NCBI GenBank assembly: GCA_016763875.1
Contig: JAESSZ010000487.1
Location: forward strand, 1-5,560
DNA: 5,560 nt
Direction: 5' to 3'
Source: Nannocystaceae bacterium
GTDB lineage: Bacteria; Myxococcota_A; Polyangia; Nannocystales; Nannocystaceae
Below, piece after piece: positions 1 to 5,560 of this stretch (position 1 is the first letter of the stretch; every line of letters begins with the position of its first letter). Made by a program: the position numbers and the translations under genes. Under the pieces are notes generated by a model. That model did no database searches, had not been told where the DNA came from, and worked only from the letters and a program-made list of their open reading frames with translations.

Positions 1-135
1 CCGACGGCCATGCGAGTGCCCCGCGGCAAGACGGCGGGTACCCAGACGGTCGCGCTCCCCGACGGGTTCGAAGACGATCCCGACGATACGACCGCACTGC
101 ACCCGGACGCCGGCCTCGACCTGGGTGGGGGCTAG
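1..135 (+). CDS. 3' end of an unrecognised protein gene (partial)
   Basis: Frame 1 is open from the left edge of the window to a TAG at 133-135, giving 44 C-terminal residues. The start lies outside the window. The fragment begins PTAMRVPRGKTAGTQTV and becomes acidic and Gly/Asp-rich before ending LGGG. It has no transmembrane segment and no motif I recognise. In E. coli the gene before relA is rlmD, but this tail does not resemble the RlmD C-terminus as I know it, so no function is assigned. The stop codon is only four bases before the preferred GTG start of relA and 8 bases inside the alternative upstream GTG. This tight spacing suggests that the two genes share a transcript. Which ORF is real here rests mainly on that spacing and on the absence of other candidates. 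Confidence 0.5.
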   Translation, partial: PTAMRVPRGKTAGTQTVALPDGFEDDPDDTTALHPDAGLDLGGG

Positions 136-139
136 CGCG

Positions 140-2281
140 GTGGCCGACCGCAGCGACGTTGCCCTGGCCGAGATCCGCGAGCGTCTGGCATCGATAACGC
201 CCGACGACGAAGCACGCGAGTGTGCACTCAGGGCGCTATCGGCCACCTCGAGCCAACTGGGCGCCGACGCGCTGGAGCGCGCCCTGCAAGTGTCGACCCT
301 GCTGCTCGACCTTTCGCCGGACGCAGAGTCTGTCGCCGCCGCTGTGCTGCACCGTGGGCTCGCCGCCGATCTCGATGCCGCGGCCCTGAAGGAAACCTGG
401 GGGGGTCCGGTCGCGGCACTCGTTGTCGGCGTCCGACGCCTGGACGCGATCCGCTGGAGTCAGCTCGACGCGGAGGCCTCCGAGAGTCTGCGCAAGATGT
501 TCCTGGCCATGGCCTCGGACGTGCGCGTCATATTGATCGCACTGGTGCACAGACTCCAGCAAATGCGCGAGTTGGACCGACTGCAACCGCAGCAACGTGC
601 AGAGCTGGCGCAGCAGACCATGGAGGTCTTTGCCCCGTTGGCCAACCGCCTGGGTATCTGGCAACTCAAGTGGGAACTCGAAGACCTCGCGTTTCGCGAG
701 TTGGAGCCGCAGACGTACCGGGAAATCGGCAAGCTGCTCGCCGAGAAGCGCTCGATTCGGCGCGAGACCATCGAGGCGGTCATCACAAAGCTGTCGGGCG
801 AGTTGACCGAACTGGGGGTGACGGCGCGGCTGTCGGGCCGACCCAAACACATCTACAGCATCTACCGGAAGATGGAGCGCAAGCGTCTGGGCTTCGACCA
901 GATCTACGATGTCTCCGCCTTGCGCGTGATCGTGGACGAGGTCGCGCAGTGCTACGCGGTTCTGGGTTTGGTGCACGGCCTGTGGACCCCGATCGCGGGC
1001 GAGTTTGACGACTACATCGCCAAACCCAAACCAAACGGCTACGCCTCGCTGCACACGGCCGTGCTCGGACCCACGGGGCAACCGCTCGAGATCCAGATCC
1101 GCACGCACGAGATGCACGAGTTTGGAGAGTTCGGGGTCGCCGCGCACTGGCGCTACAAAGAAGCGAAAAAATCCGACCGTCGCTTCGACGACAAGATCAA
1201 CTGGCTGCGGCAGATCATGCAGTGGCAGCGCGAGGTTACCGATCCGCAGGAGATCGCCCAGTCGCTCAAGAACGACCTCTTCGGCGACCAAGTCTACGTG
1301 TTCACGCCCGCCGGAGCGGTCATCGACCTTCCGTTGGGGGCGACACCGATAGACTTCGCCTACCGGGTGCATACCCAGGTGGGCCATCGTTGTCGTGGGG
1401 CGCGGGTCAACGACGCGATCGTGACGCTTGATACCCAGCTCAAGACCGGCGACCGCGTCGAGATCATTACCGCCAAGAACGGCACGCCGAGTCGCGATTG
1501 GCTCAACCCGCACCTGGGCTACGTCCACACCGGCAGCGCGCGACAGAAGATCCGTCAGTACTTCCGGGAGATGCAGCGCGACACCTCGGTCCTCGCCGGG
1601 CGCGAGACAGTGGAGCGCGAGCTCAAGCGGCTGGGGATCTCCAACACGAAGATCGACGACGTCGCGCTTTTGTGCGACTTCGATGACGCGGAGGAGTTCC
1701 TCGCCAAGATCGGGTTTGGCGACATCAGCTCGCAACACGTGGCCGCGCGCCTGCTCGAGGCCGAGCGCGCCAAAGCGCCTGCGCCCGATCCTGTGCCTGC
1801 GCCCAGTCCGGGCCGACGCAACAAAGACCGAGGCGCACAGAGCGTGAGCATCGGTGGCACCTCGGACGTGATGAGCACGCCGGCCAACTGCTGCCATCCT
1901 GTCCCTGGCGATAACGTGCTCGGGTACATCACGCGTGGCCGAGGCTTGGTGATCCACCGCGCCGACTGCCCCAATATGAGCAACCATCCTGAGCCCGAAC
2001 GCATCATGGCGTTGGACTGGGGCTCGCGCTACGGACGCGCGTATCCGGTCGAGGTGCGCATCGCAGCGACCGACCGCGCGGGTCTCCTGCGTGACATCGC
2101 GGACGCGGTGACCACCGAGGGCGTCAACATGCGCAGCGTGTCGGCACAACCCAGCAATCGCGGCGGCGAAGCCGTCGTTGCGCTCACGCTTGAGATCCGC
2201 AGCCACGAGCAACTACTGCGGGTGATGGCGAAACTTGAGCGGATGCCCTATGTCGACCACGTTCGTCGTGTGGCCGGCTGA
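140..2281 (+). CDS. relA: RelA, monofunctional (p)ppGpp synthetase (long RSH family)
   Basis: RelA transfers pyrophosphate from ATP to GDP or GTP on stalled ribosomes carrying uncharged tRNA, triggering the stringent response. From the GTG at 140 the product is 713 residues (E. coli RelA is 744). Domains in order: a pseudo-hydrolase region (~20-190) with His71-Arg72 where SpoT has the HD motif and no following ED pair; the synthetase domain (~215-345) with GRPKHIYS from Gly233, Asp257, the acidic EFDD motif at 288-291 typical of RelA rather than the RxKD of bifunctional enzymes, NGY at 299-301, His305 and Glu317 in LEIQIRT; TGS (~383-444); a helical domain; an Ala/Pro-rich linker (~546-562); a CCHP zinc-finger/RIS domain (Cys584, Cys585, Cys610); and a C-terminal ACT/RRM domain (~634-713). 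GTG 140 is chosen because a G-rich GGTGGGG lies about nine bases upstream; an in-frame GTG at 125 would overlap the previous gene by 11 bases and lacks such a site. Loss of the HD site predicts a separate SpoT-like hydrolase elsewhere in the genome. Confidence 0.95.
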   Translation: MADRSDVALAEIRERLASITPDDEARECALRALSATSSQLGADALERALQVSTLLLDLSPDAESVAAAVLHRGLAADLDAAALKETWGGPVAALVVGVRRLDAIRWSQLDAEASESLRKMFLAMASDVRVILIALVHRLQQMRELDRLQPQQRAELAQQTMEVFAPLANRLGIWQLKWELEDLAFRELEPQTYREIGKLLAEKRSIRRETIEAVITKLSGELTELGVTARLSGRPKHIYSIYRKMERKRLGFDQIYDVSALRVIVDEVAQCYAVLGLVHGLWTPIAGEFDDYIAKPKPNGYASLHTAVLGPTGQPLEIQIRTHEMHEFGEFGVAAHWRYKEAKKSDRRFDDKINWLRQIMQWQREVTDPQEIAQSLKNDLFGDQVYVFTPAGAVIDLPLGATPIDFAYRVHTQVGHRCRGARVNDAIVTLDTQLKTGDRVEIITAKNGTPSRDWLNPHLGYVHTGSARQKIRQYFREMQRDTSVLAGRETVERELKRLGISNTKIDDVALLCDFDDAEEFLAKIGFGDISSQHVAARLLEAERAKAPAPDPVPAPSPGRRNKDRGAQSVSIGGTSDVMSTPANCCHPVPGDNVLGYITRGRGLVIHRADCPNMSNHPEPERIMALDWGSRYGRAYPVEVRIAATDRAGLLRDIADAVTTEGVNMRSVSAQPSNRGGEAVVALTLEIRSHEQLLRVMAKLERMPYVDHVRRVAG

Positions 2282-4033
2282 CTAGGCGCGCGCACCTGCC
2301 CGCGATCGCGCCCGGGCACGTGATCGCGTGACGGGCGACCTCGCGGGTGCGCGGCGTTTCTTCGCGTCGACAAGCAACCGCTCCGCGTGCTGCGTTGCGC
2401 TCGTCTTGGCCCCACCGAGCATCCGCGCCAACTCTGGCGCCCGGTCGTCGAACTCGAGCGACACGACACGGGTGGTTGTCCTGCCGTTTTTGGTCGCCTT
2501 CTCCACCCGGATATGGCTCGCAGCAAACGCCGCGATCTGGGGAAGATGCGTGACACACAAAACCTGATGCGTCGCCGCGGCCGCCTGGAGTCGGCGACCA
2601 ATCGCCTCAGCGACCCGTCCGCCGACCCCTGCGTCGACCTCGTCGAACACATACGTCGCCACCCGGTCGTCCGCCGCCAACGCCCCCTTGATAGCCAACA
2701 GCACTCGCGAGAGCTCCCCGCCCGAGGCGACGCGTGACAGCGGCGCAAGCGGCTCTCCAGGGTTGGCGGAGAATAGAAACTCCGCCCGATCGATCCCCTG
2801 TGGACCCGGTTCATCCAACGACTCGGCGACAACCTCGATCGAGAGCCGTGCACTGGCCAGATGCAGCGCCGACAGCTCAGACACCACGGCATCACACAGC
2901 CCTTGGGCCGCCGCCGCCCGCTTGTCATGCAGCTTTTTTCCCACTCGACAGCACTGAGCGCGGCTGTCCCGTTCGCGATCGACCGCCTCGCGTTGACGCT
3001 GCTCACTATGTTCCAGCGCCAAGATCTCGTGTTGCATCTGCGACAGCCGCTGGACCAGCGCATCGGCATCCACCCCGTGTTTGCGACGCAACGACAACAA
3101 CTCGTGAAGACGTTCGGCCACCGTTTCCAGCTCGCCGGGCTCAACATTCAACTCGTCGCCCAATTGCGAGGCGGCGTGCGCTGCCTCCTCGCACGACAAC
3201 TGCGCGGCCGTGAGGTGCTCCGCCAGCTCCGCCAGCGCAGGCGATTGCTCGGCGCCACACACCGCTCGAGCCGCCATCGCCGCCAACCGCCCCGCTATCG
3301 CACCATCAGCTTCGTACAGTTCGTGCCGCGCCTCGTCGGCGAACTCCGCCCACTGCTGCGTGTCCTTCAGCAAGACGTGTCGACGTTGCAACGCCTCTTG
3401 TTCACCCGGTTGCGGCGAAACGCGCTCGAGTTCTTCGACCTGAAATCGCAGATAGTCTGCCCGCTGAACTCGGTCGGTCGTGCGCGCCTGGAGTTCGCTC
3501 AACTCAGTCTGTGCCTCCCGCCAACCGACGTACGCGACTCGATACTTGCCGAGCAACGTCTCCGCGCCCGCGCACGCATCGAGGACTTCGAGGTGGTGGC
3601 CGGCGTGCGTCAGAAAGTGGTGCTCATGCTGGCCGCAGATGTCGACCAACTGCTGGCCCAACGTCGCCAGCGCCCCCTGGGTCGTCGGCGCGTCCTGGAT
3701 GAAACTGCGCGACCGCCCACTTTTGGCAATGGTGCGCCGCACGATCAATCCGTCGGCGAGATCTCCGAGATCGATCCCCAGTTCGTCAGCCAGCGCCTTG
3801 AGTCGCGGCCACGCCTCGGGTTTAGGATCGAAACGCGCATCGATGACCGCCGTGTCTTGGCCCGCACGCACGAGATCTGAATTTGCGCGTGCGCCGCGGA
3901 GCAGCGACAGCGCGCCAACAATTATCGACTTGCCGGCGCCGGTTTCACCGGTCAGGACCGTCATTCCGGCGGAAAATTCGAGCGTGACGTCGTCTAGGAG
4001 GGCTAGACCGCGAATACGAAGGTAGGCGAGCAC
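2282..4033 (-). CDS. recN: RecN, SMC-like ATPase for double-strand break repair
   Basis: RecN is a cytoplasmic SMC-related ATPase recruited early to double-strand breaks, where it helps RecA-dependent recombination. The 583-residue product starts at a GTG that gives MLAYLRIRGLALLDDVTLEF, matching the usual RecN N-terminus, so this start is well supported although no good Shine-Dalgarno sequence precedes it. Walker A is GETGAGKS at 29-36 and the Q-loop region ICGQHEHH is near 132-139. A Glu/Ala/Arg-rich coiled-coil section runs about 155-380. The ABC signature SGGELSR is at 437-443, Walker B YVFDEVDAG at 461-469 and the H-loop CVTHLPQ at 493-499. Homology ends near residue 557 with the LARMLGG...HAERLL pattern. 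The remaining 26 residues are a basic tail (9 Arg, 2 Lys, no acidic residues) not seen in E. coli RecN. The gene lies 71 bases downstream of nadK on the same strand, as in E. coli, and a LexA-like box sits in that gap. Its TAG stop abuts the relA stop. An in-frame A-AAA-AAG heptamer occurs at residues 365-367. Confidence 0.96.
   Translation of the reverse strand: MLAYLRIRGLALLDDVTLEFSAGMTVLTGETGAGKSIIVGALSLLRGARANSDLVRAGQDTAVIDARFDPKPEAWPRLKALADELGIDLGDLADGLIVRRTIAKSGRSRSFIQDAPTTQGALATLGQQLVDICGQHEHHFLTHAGHHLEVLDACAGAETLLGKYRVAYVGWREAQTELSELQARTTDRVQRADYLRFQVEELERVSPQPGEQEALQRRHVLLKDTQQWAEFADEARHELYEADGAIAGRLAAMAARAVCGAEQSPALAELAEHLTAAQLSCEEAAHAASQLGDELNVEPGELETVAERLHELLSLRRKHGVDADALVQRLSQMQHEILALEHSEQRQREAVDRERDSRAQCCRVGKKLHDKRAAAAQGLCDAVVSELSALHLASARLSIEVVAESLDEPGPQGIDRAEFLFSANPGEPLAPLSRVASGGELSRVLLAIKGALAADDRVATYVFDEVDAGVGGRVAEAIGRRLQAAAATHQVLCVTHLPQIAAFAASHIRVEKATKNGRTTTRVVSLEFDDRAPELARMLGGAKTSATQHAERLLVDAKKRRAPARSPVTRSRARARSRAGARA
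2301..2328. other. GC-rich stem-loop at the relA/recN tail-to-tail junction
   Basis: Bases 2301-2310 (CGCGATCGCG) can pair with 2319-2328 (CGTGATCGCG), forming a ten-base-pair stem with one G-T (G-U in RNA) pair and an eight-base loop. It begins 19 bases after the relA stop and lies inside the coding sequence of the recN Arg-rich tail. An alternative six-base-pair stem, TGCCCG (2297-2302) with CGGGCA (2313-2318), competes with it. There is no T-run on either side, so it is not a canonical Rho-independent terminator. It could still protect 3' ends or pause polymerase for convergent transcripts. It may also be a by-product of repetitive Arg/Ala codons. Confidence 0.4.
2933..2939 (-). other. Candidate -1 frameshift heptamer (A-AAA-AAG) inside recN
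   Basis: On the recN strand the codons GGA AAA AAG (residues 365-367) place A-AAA-AAG in the X-XXY-YYZ register, the same heptamer used for programmed -1 frameshifting in E. coli dnaX. After a -1 slip the ribosome would read GCT GCA and meet TGA at 2927-2925. The product would be about 369 residues, with Walker A and most of the coiled coil but without the signature, Walker B or H-loop. I see no strong Shine-Dalgarno-like stimulator upstream and only an imperfect downstream GCAT/ATGC pairing. The heptamer may be chance, since it encodes an ordinary Gly-Lys-Lys. Confidence 0.25.
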
Positions 4034-4059
4034 GGACCGAAAGTCATAGCACCCAAATG

Positions 4060-4075
4060 CTGTACATACGAGCAG
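4060..4075 (-). promoter_or_regulatory. Probable LexA operator (SOS box) upstream of recN
   Basis: Read on the recN strand the site is CTGCTCGTATGTACAG. Read on + it is CTGT-N8-GCAG. The gamma/betaproteobacterial LexA consensus is CTGT-N8-ACAG, so seven of the eight core half-site bases match with correct spacing. The box ends 26 bases before the recN GTG, in the only noncoding gap of this strand, and covers the best -10 candidate, which suits repression by occlusion. E. coli recN is a strongly SOS-induced gene with LexA sites at its promoter, so the placement fits known biology. Binding itself is inferred. Confidence 0.72.
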
Positions 4076-4092
4076 TTACTCGAATGGGCCAA
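4063..4092 (-). promoter_or_regulatory. Candidate sigma-70 promoter for recN
   Basis: On the - strand TTGGCC (4092-4087) resembles the -35 hexamer TTGACA at four of six positions. TATGTA (4068-4063), after an 18-base spacer, is a weak -10, and GTATGT one base earlier gives a 17-base spacer. Transcription would start near 4056, leaving a leader of about 20 bases. The -10 lies inside the LexA-like box. The hexamers are individually weak; position and overlap with the operator are the main support. Confidence 0.4.
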
Positions 4093-4104
4093 TGAGAGCC
4101 CGCA

Positions 4105-5037
4105 CTACCCGAGCGTCCAACCCATCTTGTGGGCAAGCACGTCGAACACCGTCGCGGGCGCGGGCACCAACTTCAGCGGGGCGTCCGCGCGACGGATCGA
4201 GATCTCGTCACCAAGTTTGAGTTCGCGATTCCAAACGCCGTCCACCGACAGGGTGGCGGGGCCGGCGTCACCGGGCCCCTTGTAGATGATCCGGATCCCC
4301 CGGGCCGCGCCGGTCACCACGGGTCGGTGCGTCAGACTGTGCGGACAGATCGGGGTGATCGTGAAGGTGTCAGTCCCGTGGTCGACGATCGGTCCGCCCG
4401 GCGCGAGATTGTAAGCGGTCGATCCCATCGGCGTGCATACGATGAGACCGTCGGCGCGATAGTTCGCCATCGGTACCCCACCGACGGACGTCGCGAGTTG
4501 GAGCATGCGGGGTTGCGTGCCGTGCTTGATGTAGGCGTCGTTGCACCCGGTCTCGGACCAAGCGCCCTCGTCACGCACGACGTCCACCCGCATGCGCAGC
4601 CGCGGCTCCCAAACCAGCCCACCGTCACGCACTTTCTCCAGCGCCATGTCGAGATCCTTGGCCGGAAACGCCGTCAGGAATCCCAGGTTGCCGAGGTTGA
4701 TCCCCATGACAGGGACCCCAGCGTCACCGACGTAGTGCGCGACACGGAGCAGGGTGCCATCACCGCCCAAGGCTATCGCCAAATCGATGTCACCGGCCTC
4801 ACGCGAGACGTCGATCGCGCGGCAACCGGGCGTTTTTCCGGCACCTGGCCACTGCTCAGGCACGGAAACGTCGATGCCCCATCCCGCGAGCGCGCGCGCC
4901 GCATGGACCGTCGCACTACGGGCGCCCTCGCCATCGCGAGGAAAGAGCAGCACTCTGCGGATCACCGCGGAAACATTTCCTCCGGCGAAGCTATCGCTAG
5001 CGTGCGTTGATGTCTGCGAGCTTTCGCCGTTGTCCAC
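4105..5037 (-). CDS. nadK: NAD kinase (NadK)
   Basis: NadK phosphorylates NAD+ to NADP+ in the cytoplasm and is the main source of NADP(H) for biosynthesis and redox defence. The product is 310 residues from the GTG at 5037. GGDGTLL begins at Gly91, with the catalytic Asp92-equivalent of the GGDG motif present as Asp93. NLGFLT is at 117-122, a Asn166-Asp167 pair stands where many family members have Asn-Glu, ADGLIV is around 195-200, and the glycine-rich segment TPMGSTAY (202-209) is followed by GGPI (214-217). The usual form of that segment is TPTGSTAY. The GTG at 5037 has GAGG seven bases upstream and lies two bases after the stop of the preceding gene, so translational coupling is likely. 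The first ~24 residues are Ser/Thr-rich and have no E. coli counterpart. An in-frame GTG at 4965 (286 residues; GGAGG 13 bases upstream) would fit the family length better. recN follows after 71 bases, as in E. coli. Confidence 0.95.
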   Translation of the reverse strand: MDNGESSQTSTHASDSFAGGNVSAVIRRVLLFPRDGEGARSATVHAARALAGWGIDVSVPEQWPGAGKTPGCRAIDVSREAGDIDLAIALGGDGTLLRVAHYVGDAGVPVMGINLGNLGFLTAFPAKDLDMALEKVRDGGLVWEPRLRMRVDVVRDEGAWSETGCNDAYIKHGTQPRMLQLATSVGGVPMANYRADGLIVCTPMGSTAYNLAPGGPIVDHGTDTFTITPICPHSLTHRPVVTGAARGIRIIYKGPGDAGPATLSVDGVWNRELKLGDEISIRRADAPLKLVPAPATVFDVLAHKMGWTLG

Positions 5038-5039
5038 GT

Positions 5040-5560
5040 TTAAGCCTCGGGCCGGTAGAGGTATCCCTGGTGCTGGTACAGGCAGACGTAGCCGCCCCCT
5101 TCACCACGAGCGCGGGACAGCGCAGCGTCGACAAGGTCCAGGAGGTCCTTGAGCGAATGCGTGTCCTTGTTCGGGAAGAACGACACGCCCACGCTCACGC
5201 TCACGTCGGTCTCCGTGCGAGCGGTGTGACGTACGTGTCGTGCGTCGCGGGCGATACGCTCCGCCACCGCCAGCGCCCCGGGGAAGTGGGTGTTGGGCAG
5301 TACCAACATGAATCCGCGATCATCGGATCGGAACACGAGATCGATCTTACGAACCGAAGACTCGATCACGTCCCGCAACGCTTGCGCCACACGTGCGATC
5401 GCGTCACCACCACTACGCGCCATGATCGTTTCGTACTGGTCGATCTCCACCCGCAAACACGTGAGTGGATCCGAGTACCTGTCGGCGCGATCGAACTCTT
5501 CCTCGAGACGGCGGCGCACCGCCCGGTCCGTCACCTCGCAGTCTGCCGCCGCCGAAACGG
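5040..5560 (-). CDS. Degenerate GGDEF-domain protein, possible c-di-GMP receptor (probably 5'-partial)
   Basis: The protein has the fold pattern of a diguanylate cyclase domain. Residue numbers count from the GTG at 5534. Visible elements are an RRRLEEEFDRADRY helix, PLTCLRVEID, GGD at 42-44, the ALAVAERI helix near 87-94, VSVSVGVSFF at 111-120 and a C-terminal DLVDAALSRARG helix. The catalytic signature RYGGEEF is replaced by RSDDRGF (69-75), the first metal-binding Asp by Glu30, and the guanine-contacting Asn by Met38, so cyclase activity is very unlikely. Arg62-Lys-Ile-Asp65 lies five residues before the lost signature, exactly where the RxxD inhibitory c-di-GMP site sits in active enzymes. 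The frame stays open to the right edge and the DxLTGL start of the domain would fall there, so an N-terminal part, perhaps a receiver domain, may lie outside. GTG codons at 5534 and 5519 are possible internal starts. The TAA stop precedes nadK by two bases. Confidence 0.85.
   Translation of the reverse strand, partial: VSAAADCEVTDRAVRRRLEEEFDRADRYSDPLTCLRVEIDQYETIMARSGGDAIARVAQALRDVIESSVRKIDLVFRSDDRGFMLVLPNTHFPGALAVAERIARDARHVRHTARTETDVSVSVGVSFFPNKDTHSLKDLLDLVDAALSRARGEGGGYVCLYQHQGYLYRPEA
5045..5048 (-). promoter_or_regulatory. Ribosome binding site of nadK
   Basis: GAGG on the - strand, seven bases before the GTG at 5037, lies within the last codons of the upstream GGDEF gene (stop TAA 5042-5040). 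It supports the long nadK start and translational coupling of the two genes. Confidence 0.55.

Noticed and set aside
1161..1174. A six-A run in relA as a possible frameshift site
   Set aside because: The codons are GCG AAA AAA TCC, so no X-XXY-YYZ heptamer is in register and no alternative frame product of interest follows.
236..2212. A 658-codon open frame antisense to relA
   Set aside because: It exists because of high GC at third positions in relA. Its translation has no recognisable domain and is rich in Arg, His, Val and Ala, as expected of a shadow, while relA is certain on the other strand.
2861..3880. A 339-codon open frame antisense to recN
   Set aside because: It lies entirely within recN, whose motifs are spread across the same region. 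The composition is Arg/Leu/Gln-rich without motifs, typical of a reverse-strand shadow.
4043..4050. TGCTATGAC near the recN start as an extended -10 promoter
   Set aside because: It would start transcription almost at the GTG and lacks a -35 match. The upstream pair overlapping the LexA box fits better.
4086..4101. GGGC/GCCC stem just after the nadK stop as a terminator
   Set aside because: The stem has only four base pairs with an eight-base loop and no T-run follows on the - strand, so it is too weak to call.
4961..4983. A four-codon minicistron (ATG TTT CCG CGG TGA) overlapping the internal GTG of nadK
   Set aside because: Its ATG is only two bases from GGAGG, too close for good initiation, and the long nadK start has its own ribosome binding site.
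5395..5402. GCGATCGC palindromes here and at 2302-2309 as a possible repeated element
   Set aside because: Two copies of an eight-base CG-rich palindrome are unremarkable at this base composition, and both lie inside coding sequence without other shared flanks.

Overview
The window is a GC-rich, gene-dense stretch of bacterial chromosome. It probably comes from a gammaproteobacterium or a close relative within Pseudomonadota. Three things point that way: a RelA-type (synthetase-only) long RSH protein, the nadK-recN gene order known from gammaproteobacteria such as E. coli, and a CTGT-N8-ACAG-like LexA box in front of recN. The genus cannot be named from the sequence. No insertion sequence, phage, CRISPR, tRNA or rRNA signal is visible, and no gap between genes exceeds about 70 bases.

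Layout. On the + strand, bases 1-135 are the 3' end of an unrecognised gene. It is followed at once by relA (140-2281), encoding a ribosome-associated (p)ppGpp synthetase whose hydrolase domain has lost its HD motif. On the - strand, reading from the right edge, come a protein with a degenerate GGDEF domain (5560-5040, probably starting outside the window), nadK (5037-4105, NAD kinase) and recN (4033-2282, SMC-like DNA repair ATPase). relA and recN converge with no spacer: the last base of the relA stop codon touches the last base of the recN stop codon.

How the genes fit together. The GGDEF protein and nadK are separated by two bases and nadK has a clear GAGG ribosome binding site, so the two are very likely co-transcribed. 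recN can be read through from nadK. It also has its own 71-base upstream region holding a near-consensus LexA operator over a plausible -10 element, which predicts separate SOS induction. The cluster therefore combines a stringent-response enzyme, NADP supply, DNA repair and a possible cyclic-di-GMP sensor. Any regulatory link among them is inference.

The points most worth a second look are the GGDEF protein, which has lost the catalytic signature but keeps an RxxD motif exactly where the inhibitory c-di-GMP site lies; a dnaX-like A-AAA-AAG heptamer in frame inside recN, where a -1 shift would stop two codons later; the LexA box; and a strong stem-loop inside the Arg-rich tail of recN, just past the relA stop. 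No complete new multi-gene system is apparent. Three of the four main genes are conserved housekeeping genes.
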